The notes beneath the pieces were generated by a model that saw nothing but the letters and a program-made list of their open reading frames with translations, did not search any database and was not told the DNA's origin. A stretch of 58,563 bases of DNA from Tychonema litorale BBK16 (lineage in GTDB: Bacteria; Cyanobacteriota; Cyanobacteriia; Cyanobacteriales; Microcoleaceae): contig NZ_JAKJHX010000021.1 of NCBI RefSeq assembly GCF_021648855.1, positions 1 to 58,563 of the forward strand. Reading direction: 5' to 3'. Positions 15,852 through 24,676 of the stretch are shown here, one piece after another (the first letter of the stretch is position 1; each line of letters opens with the position of its first letter). A program made the position numbers and the translations under genes.

Positions 15852-16217
15852 ATGGTGGTCGAAGTTAATGTTAATAAACTAGATGTTGAAAATGAATACT
15901 TTTTTAATTTACTCCAAAGAATCAAACAAAGACCGGGTATGTATTTGGGCAAGTGTTCAATTACCCGCCTGCGCGCATTTTTAAATGGATATGAGATGGC
16001 GAGAGCGGAACTTGGATTGCCCGACACAGAACAACAACAACAACTTGATGGATTTCAAGAATGGATACAGGAAAGATATAAAATTACGTCAACCCACGGA
16101 TGGGACAGTATAATTCTCTTCTTCTCTGTTGATGAAAAAGACGCCCTCGATAAGTTTTTCAAACTGTTGGAAGAATTTTTGAATCTCGATAAAATTGCTG
16201 ATGACAAAGACAATTAG
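15852..16217 (+). CDS. Putative immunity protein for the papain-fold toxin
   Basis: The 121-residue protein has LLQRIKQRPGMYLGKCSITR followed by an FLNGYEMAR helix, a pattern found in small bacterial proteins encoded next to polymorphic toxin domains. It follows the 15459 gene by 15 nt with AAGGAG upstream of the ATG, so the two are co-transcribed. It is probably cytosolic, with no signal peptide. The immunity role is inferred from gene order and resemblance. Confidence 0.55.
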   Translation: MVVEVNVNKLDVENEYFFNLLQRIKQRPGMYLGKCSITRLRAFLNGYEMARAELGLPDTEQQQQLDGFQEWIQERYKITSTHGWDSIILFFSVDEKDALDKFFKLLEEFLNLDKIADDKDN

Positions 16218-16273
16218 CAGAGATGTCTCAAATCCTCACTTCACAATGCCTGGATCGAGATTTGACCTTAATT

Positions 16274-17008
16274 CTAGGAAGTAATTGCCGAAATCGAATA
16301 TTTATCGCCCGCTGAGCTAGGATATTTAACAGAAAACGCTTGCACATTTTCCTGATTAAAATTAGCGGCATAATACTGCTTGATTTTGTCAAATGTCAGT
16401 TCGCCTCCTCCTGTAATATCAGTTGTATAACGTGTTTCAAGTTCGTTCATATACCCCAAAGCTGCTCTAAAGCCTTCGGGATCTTGCTCTGCCTCAATTT
16501 GAACAGATAAAGGACTTCCCAAATCGTTTTCGTAAACTAAGGCGATTACTCCTTTTGTTTCCCTTTTCCATTGAAAAATACTGATTTTATCCTTATTGAT
16601 TTGAATAAAGTTATCGCCGTTTCTGACAATTAAATAGTTTTCATCAACAAGTGTGGGTGGATCGGAAACTATCGTTAGTTGTCCCCATTCCCCTCTTAAA
16701 TAGTATTTGCCATCCGCGCTAAAAAATTCGTCTATGTTCCCGTAATCAACGCTACCATCTGGATCTGCAATTGGGCTGATGTTGTTCAGAACCAAATCGT
16801 AGGTTTGAGGGTGGGGAAAATTTACGCTCATCCGCCGATAACAATACTGTTCTTCAGGTAAGGGTTGAGTGTATAGAGAGTGATTTTCAGTGAGGACAGC
16901 TTCCAAGAGGATTTGTATAGATGTTTTAGCATTAATGCTAAGTACATAGCTATCCTCTAGATAAATATTTTCAAATCCCGGAAACTGCCAGTAGTTTAAG
17001 CGTTCCAT
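16274..17008 (-). CDS. Two-part immunity-like protein, unknown function
   Basis: The 244-residue product appears to have two halves. The first 110 or so residues (MERLNYWQFPGFENIYLEDS, HPQTYDLVLNNI, YYLRGEWGQLTIVSDPP) resemble small immunity-like proteins. The second half (FQWKRETKGVIALVY, EIEAEQDPEGFRA-like segment, TDITGGGELTFDKIKQYY) is a different module that I do not recognise. The ATG at 17008 is preferred to a TTG at 17023. It starts 3 nt after the stop of a toxin-like tail on the same strand (17011-17133), the order expected for toxin then immunity. It converges on the 15459-15852 pair. Confidence 0.55.
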   Translation of the reverse strand: MERLNYWQFPGFENIYLEDSYVLSINAKTSIQILLEAVLTENHSLYTQPLPEEQYCYRRMSVNFPHPQTYDLVLNNISPIADPDGSVDYGNIDEFFSADGKYYLRGEWGQLTIVSDPPTLVDENYLIVRNGDNFIQINKDKISIFQWKRETKGVIALVYENDLGSPLSVQIEAEQDPEGFRAALGYMNELETRYTTDITGGGELTFDKIKQYYAANFNQENVQAFSVKYPSSAGDKYSISAITS

Positions 17009-17010
17009 TG

Positions 17011-17133
17011 TTAAATGTCCCAATCAATAGGAGTATGATTAGCTGGACTTTTTCTGTTAACGAGCTTTCCTTGTAGATCGATTCTACTGCCATTCGCCCT
17101 GATAGAGTTGCCATAATTCACAATCTTCTTAGC
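17011..17133 (-). pseudogene. C-terminal tail of a toxin-like protein (remnant)
   Basis: The minus-strand frame from 17133 to the stop at 17011-17013 encodes 40 residues: AKKIVNYGNSIRANGSRID, then LQGKLVNRKSPANHTPIDWD and a final Ile. It has no start codon of its own and begins directly after the stop of the 17134 gene. The composition resembles the end of a secreted polymorphic toxin domain, and the immunity-like gene starts just 2 nt later, so it is probably all that is left of the cognate toxin. Confidence 0.4.
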
Positions 17134-17913
17134 CTATTCTCCCGGTGACAACTCCAACCGATATCGGTACAAAGCCACAGGATGCCCCCCAGCAGCAAAA
17201 TAATCCGGGTCTTGGGGCGACAAATAAATCGCTGTCACCTGATCGGCTACAATTTTTTGACTCGCAGAATCGCCATTTTCCCCGCTTCCAATCACTCGAT
17301 AAGCTGTGGTTGTTTCCACTTCGTTTAAATAAATGTCAGTCTCGCCCCGAAACACCTGCTGAGAAATTTCTGTAGATACAAACTCCCGATGATTCGGCGT
17401 TTCAGTGCCGCGACTGGTGACAATCGAGATTAGTCGGCGATCGCCTTTGAGTATGGTAATCTGGCGGTTGGGATTGTTCGGATCGACTTTCACCGAAAGT
17501 ACGCCACCGTTGCCTAAATAGGCTTTGGCGATGTTCAAACCGTTAAAAGTGCGATCGGCTACAATTTTCTGAGCTAGTTTATTTCTATTATTTAAAATAA
17601 AACCAGTATTTTTCTCAGGTTGAAACCGCACTTTAAATAAAACCGGCTGCTGCAAATAGCGCCGATTTCCCTCAAACCCAGGAGTGACAATATTTGGGGC
17701 TAAAGGCGCGGCTAAATCCACCAAAGTGCTCGCAACATTCCAATTACCAGCCATCCAATCTGGATACACCAAATCTCCCTGAGCTACAGCGATAGGAGCT
17801 TTGCTGTCCCAATTTGGGAAACTCGATATGCGATCGGCCAAAACCCCCGCCAGCCCGTCACCACTCCACATAAATACCGCTAAAACCAGGCAAAAACCCC
17901 AAATCAATCTCAT
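17134..17913 (-). CDS. Secreted or lumenal protein of cyanobacterial/plastid type (DUF6816-like)
   Basis: The 259-residue protein begins with a signal peptide (MRLIWGFCLVLAVFMWSGDG) and continues with YPDWMAGNWNVASTLVDLAAP, VLFKVRFQPEK and NREFV-like strands ending in YRYRLELSPGE. It matches what I recall as a family shared by cyanobacteria and chloroplasts (annotated DUF6816), likely located in the thylakoid lumen or periplasm. Function is unknown. The repeated beta strands suggest a lipocalin-like barrel. It may share a transcript with the ChuX-like gene upstream, although a hairpin stands between them. Confidence 0.55.
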   Translation of the reverse strand: MRLIWGFCLVLAVFMWSGDGLAGVLADRISSFPNWDSKAPIAVAQGDLVYPDWMAGNWNVASTLVDLAAPLAPNIVTPGFEGNRRYLQQPVLFKVRFQPEKNTGFILNNRNKLAQKIVADRTFNGLNIAKAYLGNGGVLSVKVDPNNPNRQITILKGDRRLISIVTSRGTETPNHREFVSTEISQQVFRGETDIYLNEVETTTAYRVIGSGENGDSASQKIVADQVTAIYLSPQDPDYFAAGGHPVALYRYRLELSPGE

Positions 17914-17957
17914 ATCAAACTACATTCAAATAGCTAACGTTCTCAAGAATTATAAGT

Positions 17958-17987
17958 GATACCCGACTTGTTGAAGAGTCGGGTATC
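17958..17987. terminator. Hairpin between the ChuX-like gene and the lumenal-protein gene
   Basis: GATACCCGACT (17958-17968) and AGTCGGGTATC (17977-17987) form a perfect 11-bp stem with an 8-nt loop. It lies downstream of the 18009-18413 gene (minus strand) and upstream of the 17134-17913 gene, which fits a terminator. Confidence 0.5.
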
Positions 17988-18008
17988 TCAGTATTCTATA
18001 AAACAGGT

Positions 18009-18413
18009 TTAAATTGACTCAACAGGAGTTGGTTCCCAAACCTCGCCGTATTTCTCCTTCAATTCATGCCAATTTTCCACCTGTCCAGTTTCGTATTCAC
18101 CAGGTTTTCCCCACTGCAAAAAAGCGCTCAAAGCAGGCTCGTTTTGCTCGTCCAAAAAACGAATTGCATAGGTAGTAAAATTGCCTCTTTTTGCCTCGCC
18201 AGTCTCGAACTTCACCTGTTTAATTTTGTCCATATTCAGGTGAAATTCAAATATTTCAGCGTGCATATTTGCATATTTTCCCTTCGGCAACTCTGCATAA
18301 AATAGCTTGTGAATTGAACCGCGGACTTCCAGCACCGCCGCGCTGCTAGTTACGATCAAACGCAGCGTTCCTAATTTTTCACAAGCTTCCAAGAATTCTT
18401 TCAGGTTAGGCAT
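18009..18413 (-). CDS. ChuX/HutX-like heme-utilisation family protein
   Basis: The 134-residue product resembles the ChuX/HutX domain of heme-handling proteins: LKEFLEACEKLGTLRLIVTS, then AVLEVRGSIHKLFY, AEIFEFHLNMDKIKQVKF and FLQWGKPGEY. The start at 18413 (MPNLKEFL) is preferred because the frame upstream runs into a GGGAATTGGGCAT tract. Heme binding by this cyanobacterial branch is not shown by sequence alone. Confidence 0.5.
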   Translation of the reverse strand: MPNLKEFLEACEKLGTLRLIVTSSAAVLEVRGSIHKLFYAELPKGKYANMHAEIFEFHLNMDKIKQVKFETGEAKRGNFTTYAIRFLDEQNEPALSAFLQWGKPGEYETGQVENWHELKEKYGEVWEPTPVESI

Positions 18414-18419
18414 AATTTT

Positions 18420-18520
18420 GTAATTGGGAATTGGGCATGGGGAATTGGGAATTGGGCATGGGGCATTGGGAATTGGGGATTGCGACCAATAACTAATCAC
18501 CAATAACTAATCACCAATAA
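18420..18520. repeat. GGGAATTGGGCAT tract and AATAACTAATCACC heptamers
   Basis: Tandem copies of GGGAATTGGG/GGGCATTGGG (18427-18480) are followed by ACTAATCACCAATA heptamers. Similar tracts lie at 20632-20660, 27395-27471, 28251-28362 and 43433-43571, and a short one at 57077-57098. These are variable intergenic repeats without coding capacity. Confidence 0.7.
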
Positions 18521-19474
18521 CTATTTTTCATGGAGTTCGTAAGCAGCGACAATCCGCTGTACTAAAGGGTGTCGCACTACATCTGCTTGAGTGAATTCGC
18601 AAAAAGCAATCCCCTCAACGTTACCGAGAATTTTTTGGGCTACTGACAATCCCGACTGCTGATGTGCAGGTAAATCCGTTTGAGTTATGTCGCCAGTTAC
18701 TACCATTCTCGATCGGAAACCGAGACGAGTCAACACCATTTTCATCTGAGCCGGTGTCGTATTTTGAGCTTCATCCAAAATTACGAAAGCATTACTGAGA
18801 GTGCGTCCCCGCATATAAGCTAAAGGAGCTACTTCGATCAGGCCTCTTTCCATTAAATCGGCCATTTTTTCGGGGTCGATCATTTCTTGGAGTGCGTCGT
18901 AAAGCGGGCGTAAATAGGGATCGACTTTTTGCTGCAAATCTCCCGGTAAAAAGCCTAATTTTTCCCCGGCTTCTACGGCTGGCCTGGTTAAAATTAGCTT
19001 TTCATACTGTTTGCTTAACAGGGCTTGGATGGCGAAAATAGCTGCTAGAAATGTTTTGCCAGTACCGGCGGGGCCGATGCAAAAAGTTAGGTCATGGGTG
19101 CGTACTGCTTGGACGTACTGCCGCTGTTTGAAGGTTTTGGCTCGAATTTCTTCGCCGCGCCGGGTTTTGGCGAGTACGTCTCGCTGCAAGTCTTGTAGAT
19201 CCTCTTGGCGGTTGGTATCTAGAGCTTGGCGCGCTGTCTGGATTTCGACTCCGGTAATGGTTTTGCCGGCTTTCCAGAAGTCGGAGAGCGATCGCACTAA
19301 TTTATGACACAATTCTACTTGAGTTTTTGTACCAGAAATCAGCAGTTCTTGACCTCGCATGACTAAGTTTGCACCAGTTTGCTTAGAGATAATTTTCAGA
19401 TTTTGTTCTTGATGCCCAGCCAGCGACATGGCGCTTTGAGGGTTCGGCAACTCTATTGTTATTGTTTCAGTCAT
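18521..19474 (-). CDS. phoH: PhoH-family ATPase
   Basis: The 317-residue protein is a PhoH-like ATPase, with Walker A in CIGPAGTGKTFLAAI, Walker B in AFVILDEAQNTTP and a following GDITQTDLP. An N-terminal KH-like stretch (LKIISKQTGANLVMRGQELL) precedes the ATPase. PhoH-like proteins of this type act on RNA, probably in ribosome-linked RNA maturation. It forms the usual rpsP-KH-phoH cluster with the next two minus-strand genes. The ATG at 19474 is preferred to a TTG at 19495. A GGAGG lies 13 nt before it, wider than ideal. Confidence 0.88.
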   Translation of the reverse strand: MTETITIELPNPQSAMSLAGHQEQNLKIISKQTGANLVMRGQELLISGTKTQVELCHKLVRSLSDFWKAGKTITGVEIQTARQALDTNRQEDLQDLQRDVLAKTRRGEEIRAKTFKQRQYVQAVRTHDLTFCIGPAGTGKTFLAAIFAIQALLSKQYEKLILTRPAVEAGEKLGFLPGDLQQKVDPYLRPLYDALQEMIDPEKMADLMERGLIEVAPLAYMRGRTLSNAFVILDEAQNTTPAQMKMVLTRLGFRSRMVVTGDITQTDLPAHQQSGLSVAQKILGNVEGIAFCEFTQADVVRHPLVQRIVAAYELHEK

Positions 19475-19543
19475 GCTAGCATAAGCTCCCTCCAAATAAG
19501 CAATTAAAAGTTAACAGTTAGATTGGTCACATTTTACAAACAG

Positions 19544-19590
19544 AAAGACGTTTTAGATACTAGCTTTTGCTTAGTATCTAAAACGTCTTT
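19544..19590. terminator. Perfect 19-bp hairpin between KH gene and phoH
   Basis: AAAGACGTTTTAGATACTA (19544-19562) and its exact complement (19572-19590) enclose the 9-nt loop GCTTTTGCT. T-rich ends occur on both strands. It lies 70 nt upstream of phoH and 257 nt after the KH gene, so it could terminate the rpsP-KH transcript or attenuate read-through into phoH. Confidence 0.65.
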
Positions 19591-19846
19591 TAAATTTAGC
19601 TCCCAAATGAGTTTGGTGCTTGAGATACAAATCAAATCTATCTACAACTCCTTTCTATCAAGTCAGGCAACTTTAGATTTTAGATTTTAGATTGACCTAA
19701 TCCCGTTGACATTTTAGATTTTAAATTTTTGCCGATCGCATAATCGGCAATGTGACGCTCCCACACTAATTGCAAGCAATATAGTTTGGGCCTCTGAGTC
19801 CTGTTACAGACAATCCAAAATCTAAAACTACTTCGCCACTAAGCAG
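19591..19846. other. AT-rich spacer with TTTAGATTTTAGATT repeats
   Basis: This spacer contains several copies of the TTTTAGATT word (19675-19725 and 19814-19828) and no open frame of note. It may hold the phoH promoter, but no convincing -10/-35 pair is picked out. Confidence 0.4.
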
Positions 19847-20347
19847 TTAATAGCCGGGAGTATTTCTGCTCGTTCTAAACGTAGGTGTATTAGTGCGGCG
19901 GGGTTGTTCTCTCGGAGCTCTGTTAGGTAATGGAGTTGGTGCAGGTGCGGCGGTTCGAGGTCGGAAGTCTCCTCGATCGCGCGTACTGCGTTCGGGGCGA
20001 TCGGCTCTTGGTGCAGGCGATCGCATTTCACCTGATTCACCATCGTATATGTCTAAGTAGACAGACTGGCCCGCCGTCTGCGCCACCGCTTCCAGGGTAG
20101 TTCTAATTGCCTGAATATTGCGTCCGCCCCTGCCGTATACCCGTCCTTTGTCTGGATCGTCAAAAGCTAGTCTAACCCAAACCCGCGACTGACGCGGGTG
20201 GATTTCACAATCAACCCGCAAAGAGCCTGGGGACTCTAAAAAAGGGCCAATTAAAAACTGCACCAGTCCAGCATAGTTGGGACTAGCTGACGGAGGCTGT
20301 GTTGCTGGATTCAATGTTGGCTCCGGCTCCGACTTGTTCAAATACAT
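19847..20347 (-). CDS. KH-domain RNA-binding protein (KhpA/YlqC-like)
   Basis: A KH domain (about residues 24-105) carries the diagnostic [17 protein letters not shown] loop (a GxxG variant) and the [14 protein letters not shown] strand. The tail (about 106-166) is low-complexity and rich in Arg, Pro and Asp with [16 protein letters not shown] stretches, which suggests a flexible RNA-contacting region. KhpA proteins bind RNA broadly and are usually encoded next to rpsP. The frame starting at 20347 overlaps the end of rpsP by 65 nt. A shorter start at a later TTG is possible. Confidence 0.85.
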   Translation of the reverse strand: MYLNKSEPEPTLNPATQPPSASPNYAGLVQFLIGPFLESPGSLRVDCEIHPRQSRVWVRLAFDDPDKGRVYGRGGRNIQAIRTTLEAVAQTAGQSVYLDIYDGESGEMRSPAPRADRPERSTRDRGDFRPRTAAPAPTPLPNRAPREQPRRTNTPTFRTSRNTPGY

Positions 20348-20570
20348 TCGCTTTTCTCAGGATGTCACGCACAGTGTCAGTTGGCTGAGCGCCTTGTTGT
20401 AGGCGCTTGACAATCGCTGGAACATCCAGCCTCGTTTCGTTATTTCTGGGGTTATAGAAGCCGAGCTCTTCTAGAGGGCGGCCATCGCGGCGGGTAGAAC
20501 TGTTCATCGCTACAATCCGGTAGCTTGTCTCGCGTTTTTTCCCGTATCTCTTCAATCGCAGTTTGATCAT
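20283..20570 (-). CDS. rpsP: 30S ribosomal protein S16
   Basis: S16 (95 residues) binds 16S rRNA in the small subunit body. It is recognised by [20 protein letters not shown] at the start, then [18 protein letters not shown] and [17 protein letters not shown]. The ATG at 20570 is right for the family; an earlier in-frame start at 20612 would add an unlikely extension. The C-terminal tail [19 protein letters not shown] is longer than the core S16 and overlaps the KH gene in another frame. Confidence 0.96.
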   Translation of the reverse strand: MIKLRLKRYGKKRETSYRIVAMNSSTRRDGRPLEELGFYNPRNNETRLDVPAIVKRLQQGAQPTDTVRDILRKANVFEQVGAGANIESSNTASVS

Positions 20571-20631
20571 CTTCTTGCAGAATAGTCCTCGCCTAATTGT
20601 GACACAATTCACGCGCGAAATTTCACATTAT

Positions 20632-20660
20632 GGGGGCATGGGGAATTGGGCATGGGGAAT
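20632..20660. repeat. Short GGGCATGGGGAATTGGGCAT tract
   Basis: Two to three units of the same repeat type as at 18427, in the spacer upstream of rpsP. Possible rpsP promoter elements would have to lie within 20571-20754. Confidence 0.6.
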
Positions 20661-20754
20661 TACTCTGCCAACTAACCTCTTTGACTTTGACTTTGACCTT
20701 TCGACCCTTCGACTACGCTCAGGGTACAGCTCCGGTCAGGGTAACGGTCAACGG

Positions 20755-22089
20755 TCAACCTCCGAACAAAATATCGCTGCGATTTGCTGCCCCCAAGGCT
20801 GGTCTCGTGCCGTCAATGTGGGGCGTAATTACCAGGGGTAAAGTCGATGCAGTTCCCCACTGTTTTACTAATTTTTGCAAAAATAAATCCTGTTGCGCTC
20901 TCAAAGAGTCCCAATCCGTACCGCGATTGATAATTGCAAACCAGACTAAACCCCGATCGCGCGTGGGTATCGCTCCAGCCAAGGCAATCACGCTATCCAA
21001 CGTGCCTGTTTTCACCACAGCGTAGGGGGGAATACGGCGGTGTTCGAGAGTCCCTCGATCGCGCCCAGACACCGGAAACAAGTCAGCAACTGTTAATGGA
21101 GTAGTTTGAAGATAACGCCCGATCGCCTGCATCATCGCACAAGCAGCCCTCGGAGACATCCGATTTGCCACTCCCAATCCTGAACCATTAACTAATTGAA
21201 CTTCTGCCGCCGGCACACCCGCCGCCCAAGTAGCTTGTTGCTGCACTATTTTCGCCCCGCCCAAATTGTCAGCCAACATCTGAGCAATGTCATTATCGCT
21301 ATGGACGTTCATCTGCTTGAGAATTTCAACCAAAGGGAGCGATCGGCGCACCATCAGCAAACGTCCAGAACCCACAAATTTCTCAGCAACCGTCCCACCA
21401 ACTACAGCCACCTGCGGCCGCTTCATTCCCCTAGGCATTTGAGAATATATAGACTGCACATCCCGTGACCAACTGCGACCATCAAGAGCCTGCCGGAATA
21501 ACTCCCCCGCAGTCACAGGATCAGACTGGTTATTCATCCGAAAATTGCCAGTCACCACCAAATTGCCCGCCACACGACGAATTCCCATGTCATTGAGAGC
21601 ATTACCAACTGCGATCGCCTCCTCCCACACAAACAGTGGGTCTCCCCCCCCACTAACCACCAAATCCCCCTGCAACACCCCATTCCGAATCGGCCCTGTC
21701 CCCCGAAACCGCGTTTCAAACTGATAATTCGCGCCCCAAGTTTCCAACGAAGCCAGAGAAGTCGCAATCTTAGTCAGCGAAGCCCCAGGCATCAGCGTTG
21801 TCCCCTGCTGACTTACCAGTGGCAACATTCCAGCCTGCACCCAAACACCCTGATTTCCCTCAGTCAGCCCCTTCGCCTTCAAATCCTTGAGAAATTCCTG
21901 CACAGCCGTTGCCGCTGGCAAGTCGCGATTTGCCACAGATACTCCCCCATTCGCCAAATCGATCGCCATCACCAACCCTGGTATCCCTCCCTCCCAAGCC
22001 AGCACCGACACAGCATGGGTTCCCACACTCCGTGCCCCAGCCATATCCAGCCACAGAGAGAGAATTCCAGAGCTAAATAAATCCAGCAT
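20755..22089 (-). CDS. dacB: D-alanyl-D-alanine carboxypeptidase (peptidase S13, DacB type)
   Basis: The 444-residue protein has all three penicillin-binding motifs of the S13 family: SLTK with S104 in GASLTKIATS, SDN at 264-266 and KTGT at 360-363. The large insert between motif 1 and motif 2 (VSGGGDPLF and following) is characteristic of DacB/PBP4. It trims or cuts peptidoglycan peptides in the periplasm. No strong signal peptide is visible from this start (MLDLFSSGIL), so an N-terminal anchor may be weak or the start misplaced. Confidence 0.85.
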   Translation of the reverse strand: MLDLFSSGILSLWLDMAGARSVGTHAVSVLAWEGGIPGLVMAIDLANGGVSVANRDLPAATAVQEFLKDLKAKGLTEGNQGVWVQAGMLPLVSQQGTTLMPGASLTKIATSLASLETWGANYQFETRFRGTGPIRNGVLQGDLVVSGGGDPLFVWEEAIAVGNALNDMGIRRVAGNLVVTGNFRMNNQSDPVTAGELFRQALDGRSWSRDVQSIYSQMPRGMKRPQVAVVGGTVAEKFVGSGRLLMVRRSLPLVEILKQMNVHSDNDIAQMLADNLGGAKIVQQQATWAAGVPAAEVQLVNGSGLGVANRMSPRAACAMMQAIGRYLQTTPLTVADLFPVSGRDRGTLEHRRIPPYAVVKTGTLDSVIALAGAIPTRDRGLVWFAIINRGTDWDSLRAQQDLFLQKLVKQWGTASTLPLVITPHIDGTRPALGAANRSDILFGG

Positions 22090-22256
22090 TTTGTACTCCT
22101 AAAGTCACATTAACTATTGCATTCAGTTTTTCAATTTCCAGTTAAAGATCATAAAGTAGGGCCAAACTCTATCAAAGTAATCGGAAATGGTAATTGTCTC
22201 ATCTGGGTAGCGGTCAATTCCTGGTAAAATCTTGAAGGCTTCTCAAATATTGGGCA

Positions 22257-23306
22257 ATGGGATCGACACGCGCAAGAATTGCAATAGACGCTATGGGTGG
22301 GGATCATGCCCCCGCCGAAATTGTGGCTGGAGCGCTTAAGGCGCAAGCAGAATTAGGCGTAGAGATTTTGCTAGTGGGCGACCCGCAGCAAATAGAAGAC
22401 TCGCTCCGACAACAAGACGCCCTGGGCCGCGTCTGTGCAGGTCAGCTTGAAATCGTTGCTTCTGAAGGAACGGTGGAAATGCACGAAGAGCCTTTGAGTG
22501 CTCTCAAACGCAAGCCGAAAGCTTCGATTAACGTAGCGATGAATTTGGTGAAGCAGCAGCAAGCCGATGCTGTGGTCTCCGCAGGTCACTCTGGCGCGGC
22601 AATGGCTGCGGCTTTGCTGAGATTGGGACGACTTCCTGGAATTGACCGTCCTGCGATCGGTGCGGTTTTGCCGACAATGGTAGCTGGTCGTGCTGTACTA
22701 ATTCTTGATGTCGGCGCTAACGTGGACTGTCGCCCCAAATTTTTGGAACAGTTCGCGGCAATGGGAACAATTTACAGTCAGTATGTGTTGGGTGTCGCTG
22801 AACCCAAAATCGGTCTGCTCAATATTGGCGAAGAACCTTCTAAGGGCAACGACGCGGCAGTTCGTACTCATCAATTATTGGTGGACAATCCTCACATTCC
22901 TTTTGTGGGGAATGCTGAAGGCCGTGATGTGCTGTCTGGAAACTTCGACGTGATTGTTTGTGACGGTTTTGTCGGTAACGTTGTGTTGAAGTTTGCTGAA
23001 GCGGTGGGCGAAGTCGTAGTCCAGGTGCTTAAGGAGGAGTTGATGAAAGGACTCCAACATCAAATTAACGATCCTCTGCTACAAAAAAGCTTGCAAGGAT
23101 TCAAGCAGCGAGTAGACCACGTTGAACATGGTGGTGGCTTGCTATTGGGCGTTGCTGGAGTTTGCATTATCAGCCATGGTTCCTCTCAAGCAGCTTCAAT
23201 TGCCAATGCGGTTCGCTTGGCGAAGGGAGCTATTGATAACCAAGTGCTGGAGCGAATTCAATCGGAATATCGCCAAACTCCCGTAGAACAAGAAGTTGGG
23301 AATTAA
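22257..23306 (+). CDS. plsX: Phosphate acyltransferase PlsX
   Basis: PlsX (349 residues) converts acyl-ACP and phosphate to acyl-phosphate, the donor for glycerol-3-phosphate acylation, and so links fatty-acid and membrane-lipid synthesis. Family motifs visible are RIAIDAMGGDHAPAEIVAGA at the start, SAGHSGAAMAAALLRLGRLP and LNIGEEPSKGND. It stands at the head of the plsX-fabH-fabD run. The ATG at 22257 has no strong ribosome site. Confidence 0.95.
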   Translation: MGSTRARIAIDAMGGDHAPAEIVAGALKAQAELGVEILLVGDPQQIEDSLRQQDALGRVCAGQLEIVASEGTVEMHEEPLSALKRKPKASINVAMNLVKQQQADAVVSAGHSGAAMAAALLRLGRLPGIDRPAIGAVLPTMVAGRAVLILDVGANVDCRPKFLEQFAAMGTIYSQYVLGVAEPKIGLLNIGEEPSKGNDAAVRTHQLLVDNPHIPFVGNAEGRDVLSGNFDVIVCDGFVGNVVLKFAEAVGEVVVQVLKEELMKGLQHQINDPLLQKSLQGFKQRVDHVEHGGGLLLGVAGVCIISHGSSQAASIANAVRLAKGAIDNQVLERIQSEYRQTPVEQEVGN

Positions 23307-23498
23307 AGTTAGTAGGTATAACAACTGCTAAGGTCACTGGGACTCAATGGGAAGTTAAAAATTAAGAATGAGAAATTAAAAATGTAAAATTTAACAAGCT
23401 ATTTTGGTGAAGAAAGCGATTTCAACCAATGCAAGAAGTTTTTAATTTGTAGTTTTTAATTTTTAATTCCTAGACCGATCGCTCAAAAAAGGAGAAGA

Positions 23499-24500
23499 AT
23501 GTTGCAGCAATCAGGGTTTGGTATTGCCATCACGGGTAGTGGTTCTTGCACACCGCAGGTTTCGCTGGATAATCATGGTTTGAGTCAGATAGTGGAAACG
23601 TCTGATGAGTGGATCGCGACACGGACTGGAATTCGATCGCGCAAATTGGCAAATCATCAAATGTCTTTGTGCGATTTGGCCACCGAGGCTGCTCAAAATG
23701 CGATCGCCATGGCCGAAATTTTGCCGACTGATATCGATCTGATTATTTTGGCTACCTCAAGTCCTGATGATTTGTTTGGTAGTGCTGGTCAAATTCAATA
23801 TCGTTTGGGCGCGACAAAGGCTGTGGCTTTTGATTTGACAGCAGCTTGTTCGGGTTTTGTGTTTGGTTTGGTGACAGCTTCCCAGTTCATTCGGACAGGG
23901 GTTTATCAAAATGTTTTGCTGATTGGGGCTGATATTTTGTCTCGCTGGGTGAATTGGTCCGATCGAGGTACTTGCATTCTATTTGGAGATGGGGCCGGGG
24001 CGGTAGTCTTACAAGCTTCAGAAACCGATCGCTTTTTGGGATTTGAAATTCGCAGTGATGGTACTCAAAATTCCTCTCTCAACTTGGCTTACCAAGGAGT
24101 ATCAAAGGAATTAATTGATGGTGTGAGTATCGGACAAGGTGCATTTCAACCCATCACTATGAATGGTCAAGAAATTTATCGGTTCGCGGTGCGGAAAGTC
24201 CCGGAAGTTATCGAAAAAGCGATGTTTCGGGCAAATATTAGTGCCGAAAAAATTGATTGGCTGCTGTTACACCAAGCTAATCAGCGAATTCTGGATGCAG
24301 TAGCCCAAAGGCTAAATATTCCTCCGGAAAAAGTCATCAGCAATTTGGCAAATTATGGCAATACTTCCGCAGCTTCGATTCCCCTAGCTCTTGATGAATC
24401 TGTGCGTCAGGGTAAAGTTAAAACTGGGGATACTATTGCTGCGGCTGGTTTTGGTGCAGGTTTGAGTTGGGGGGCTGTAATTTTTAAATGGGGAAGCTAA
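23499..24500 (+). CDS. fabH: 3-oxoacyl-[acyl-carrier-protein] synthase III
   Basis: FabH (333 residues) starts fatty-acid synthesis by condensing acetyl-CoA with malonyl-ACP. Catalytic residues are seen as Cys in DLTAACSGFVFG, His in LLHQANQRIL and Asn in NLANYGNTSAAS. GGAG stands before the ATG. It follows plsX by 192 nt and precedes fabD, all on the plus strand. Confidence 0.96.
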   Translation: MLQQSGFGIAITGSGSCTPQVSLDNHGLSQIVETSDEWIATRTGIRSRKLANHQMSLCDLATEAAQNAIAMAEILPTDIDLIILATSSPDDLFGSAGQIQYRLGATKAVAFDLTAACSGFVFGLVTASQFIRTGVYQNVLLIGADILSRWVNWSDRGTCILFGDGAGAVVLQASETDRFLGFEIRSDGTQNSSLNLAYQGVSKELIDGVSIGQGAFQPITMNGQEIYRFAVRKVPEVIEKAMFRANISAEKIDWLLLHQANQRILDAVAQRLNIPPEKVISNLANYGNTSAASIPLALDESVRQGKVKTGDTIAAAGFGAGLSWGAVIFKWGS

Positions 24501-24676
24501 ATTATTTTACCAAGATTAATTCAATTCAAGTAGCACAAATAAATTATTGTAAATTCTGAAAAAAGTGCATTTAATATGTTAGGATTGTAAGTCGCGCACA
24601 GACAGTTAATCAGCGAGAAACAAATAATTTTTGCAATCACAAATTAGCAACTACCAATTAGCAAATTACCGGAAAA

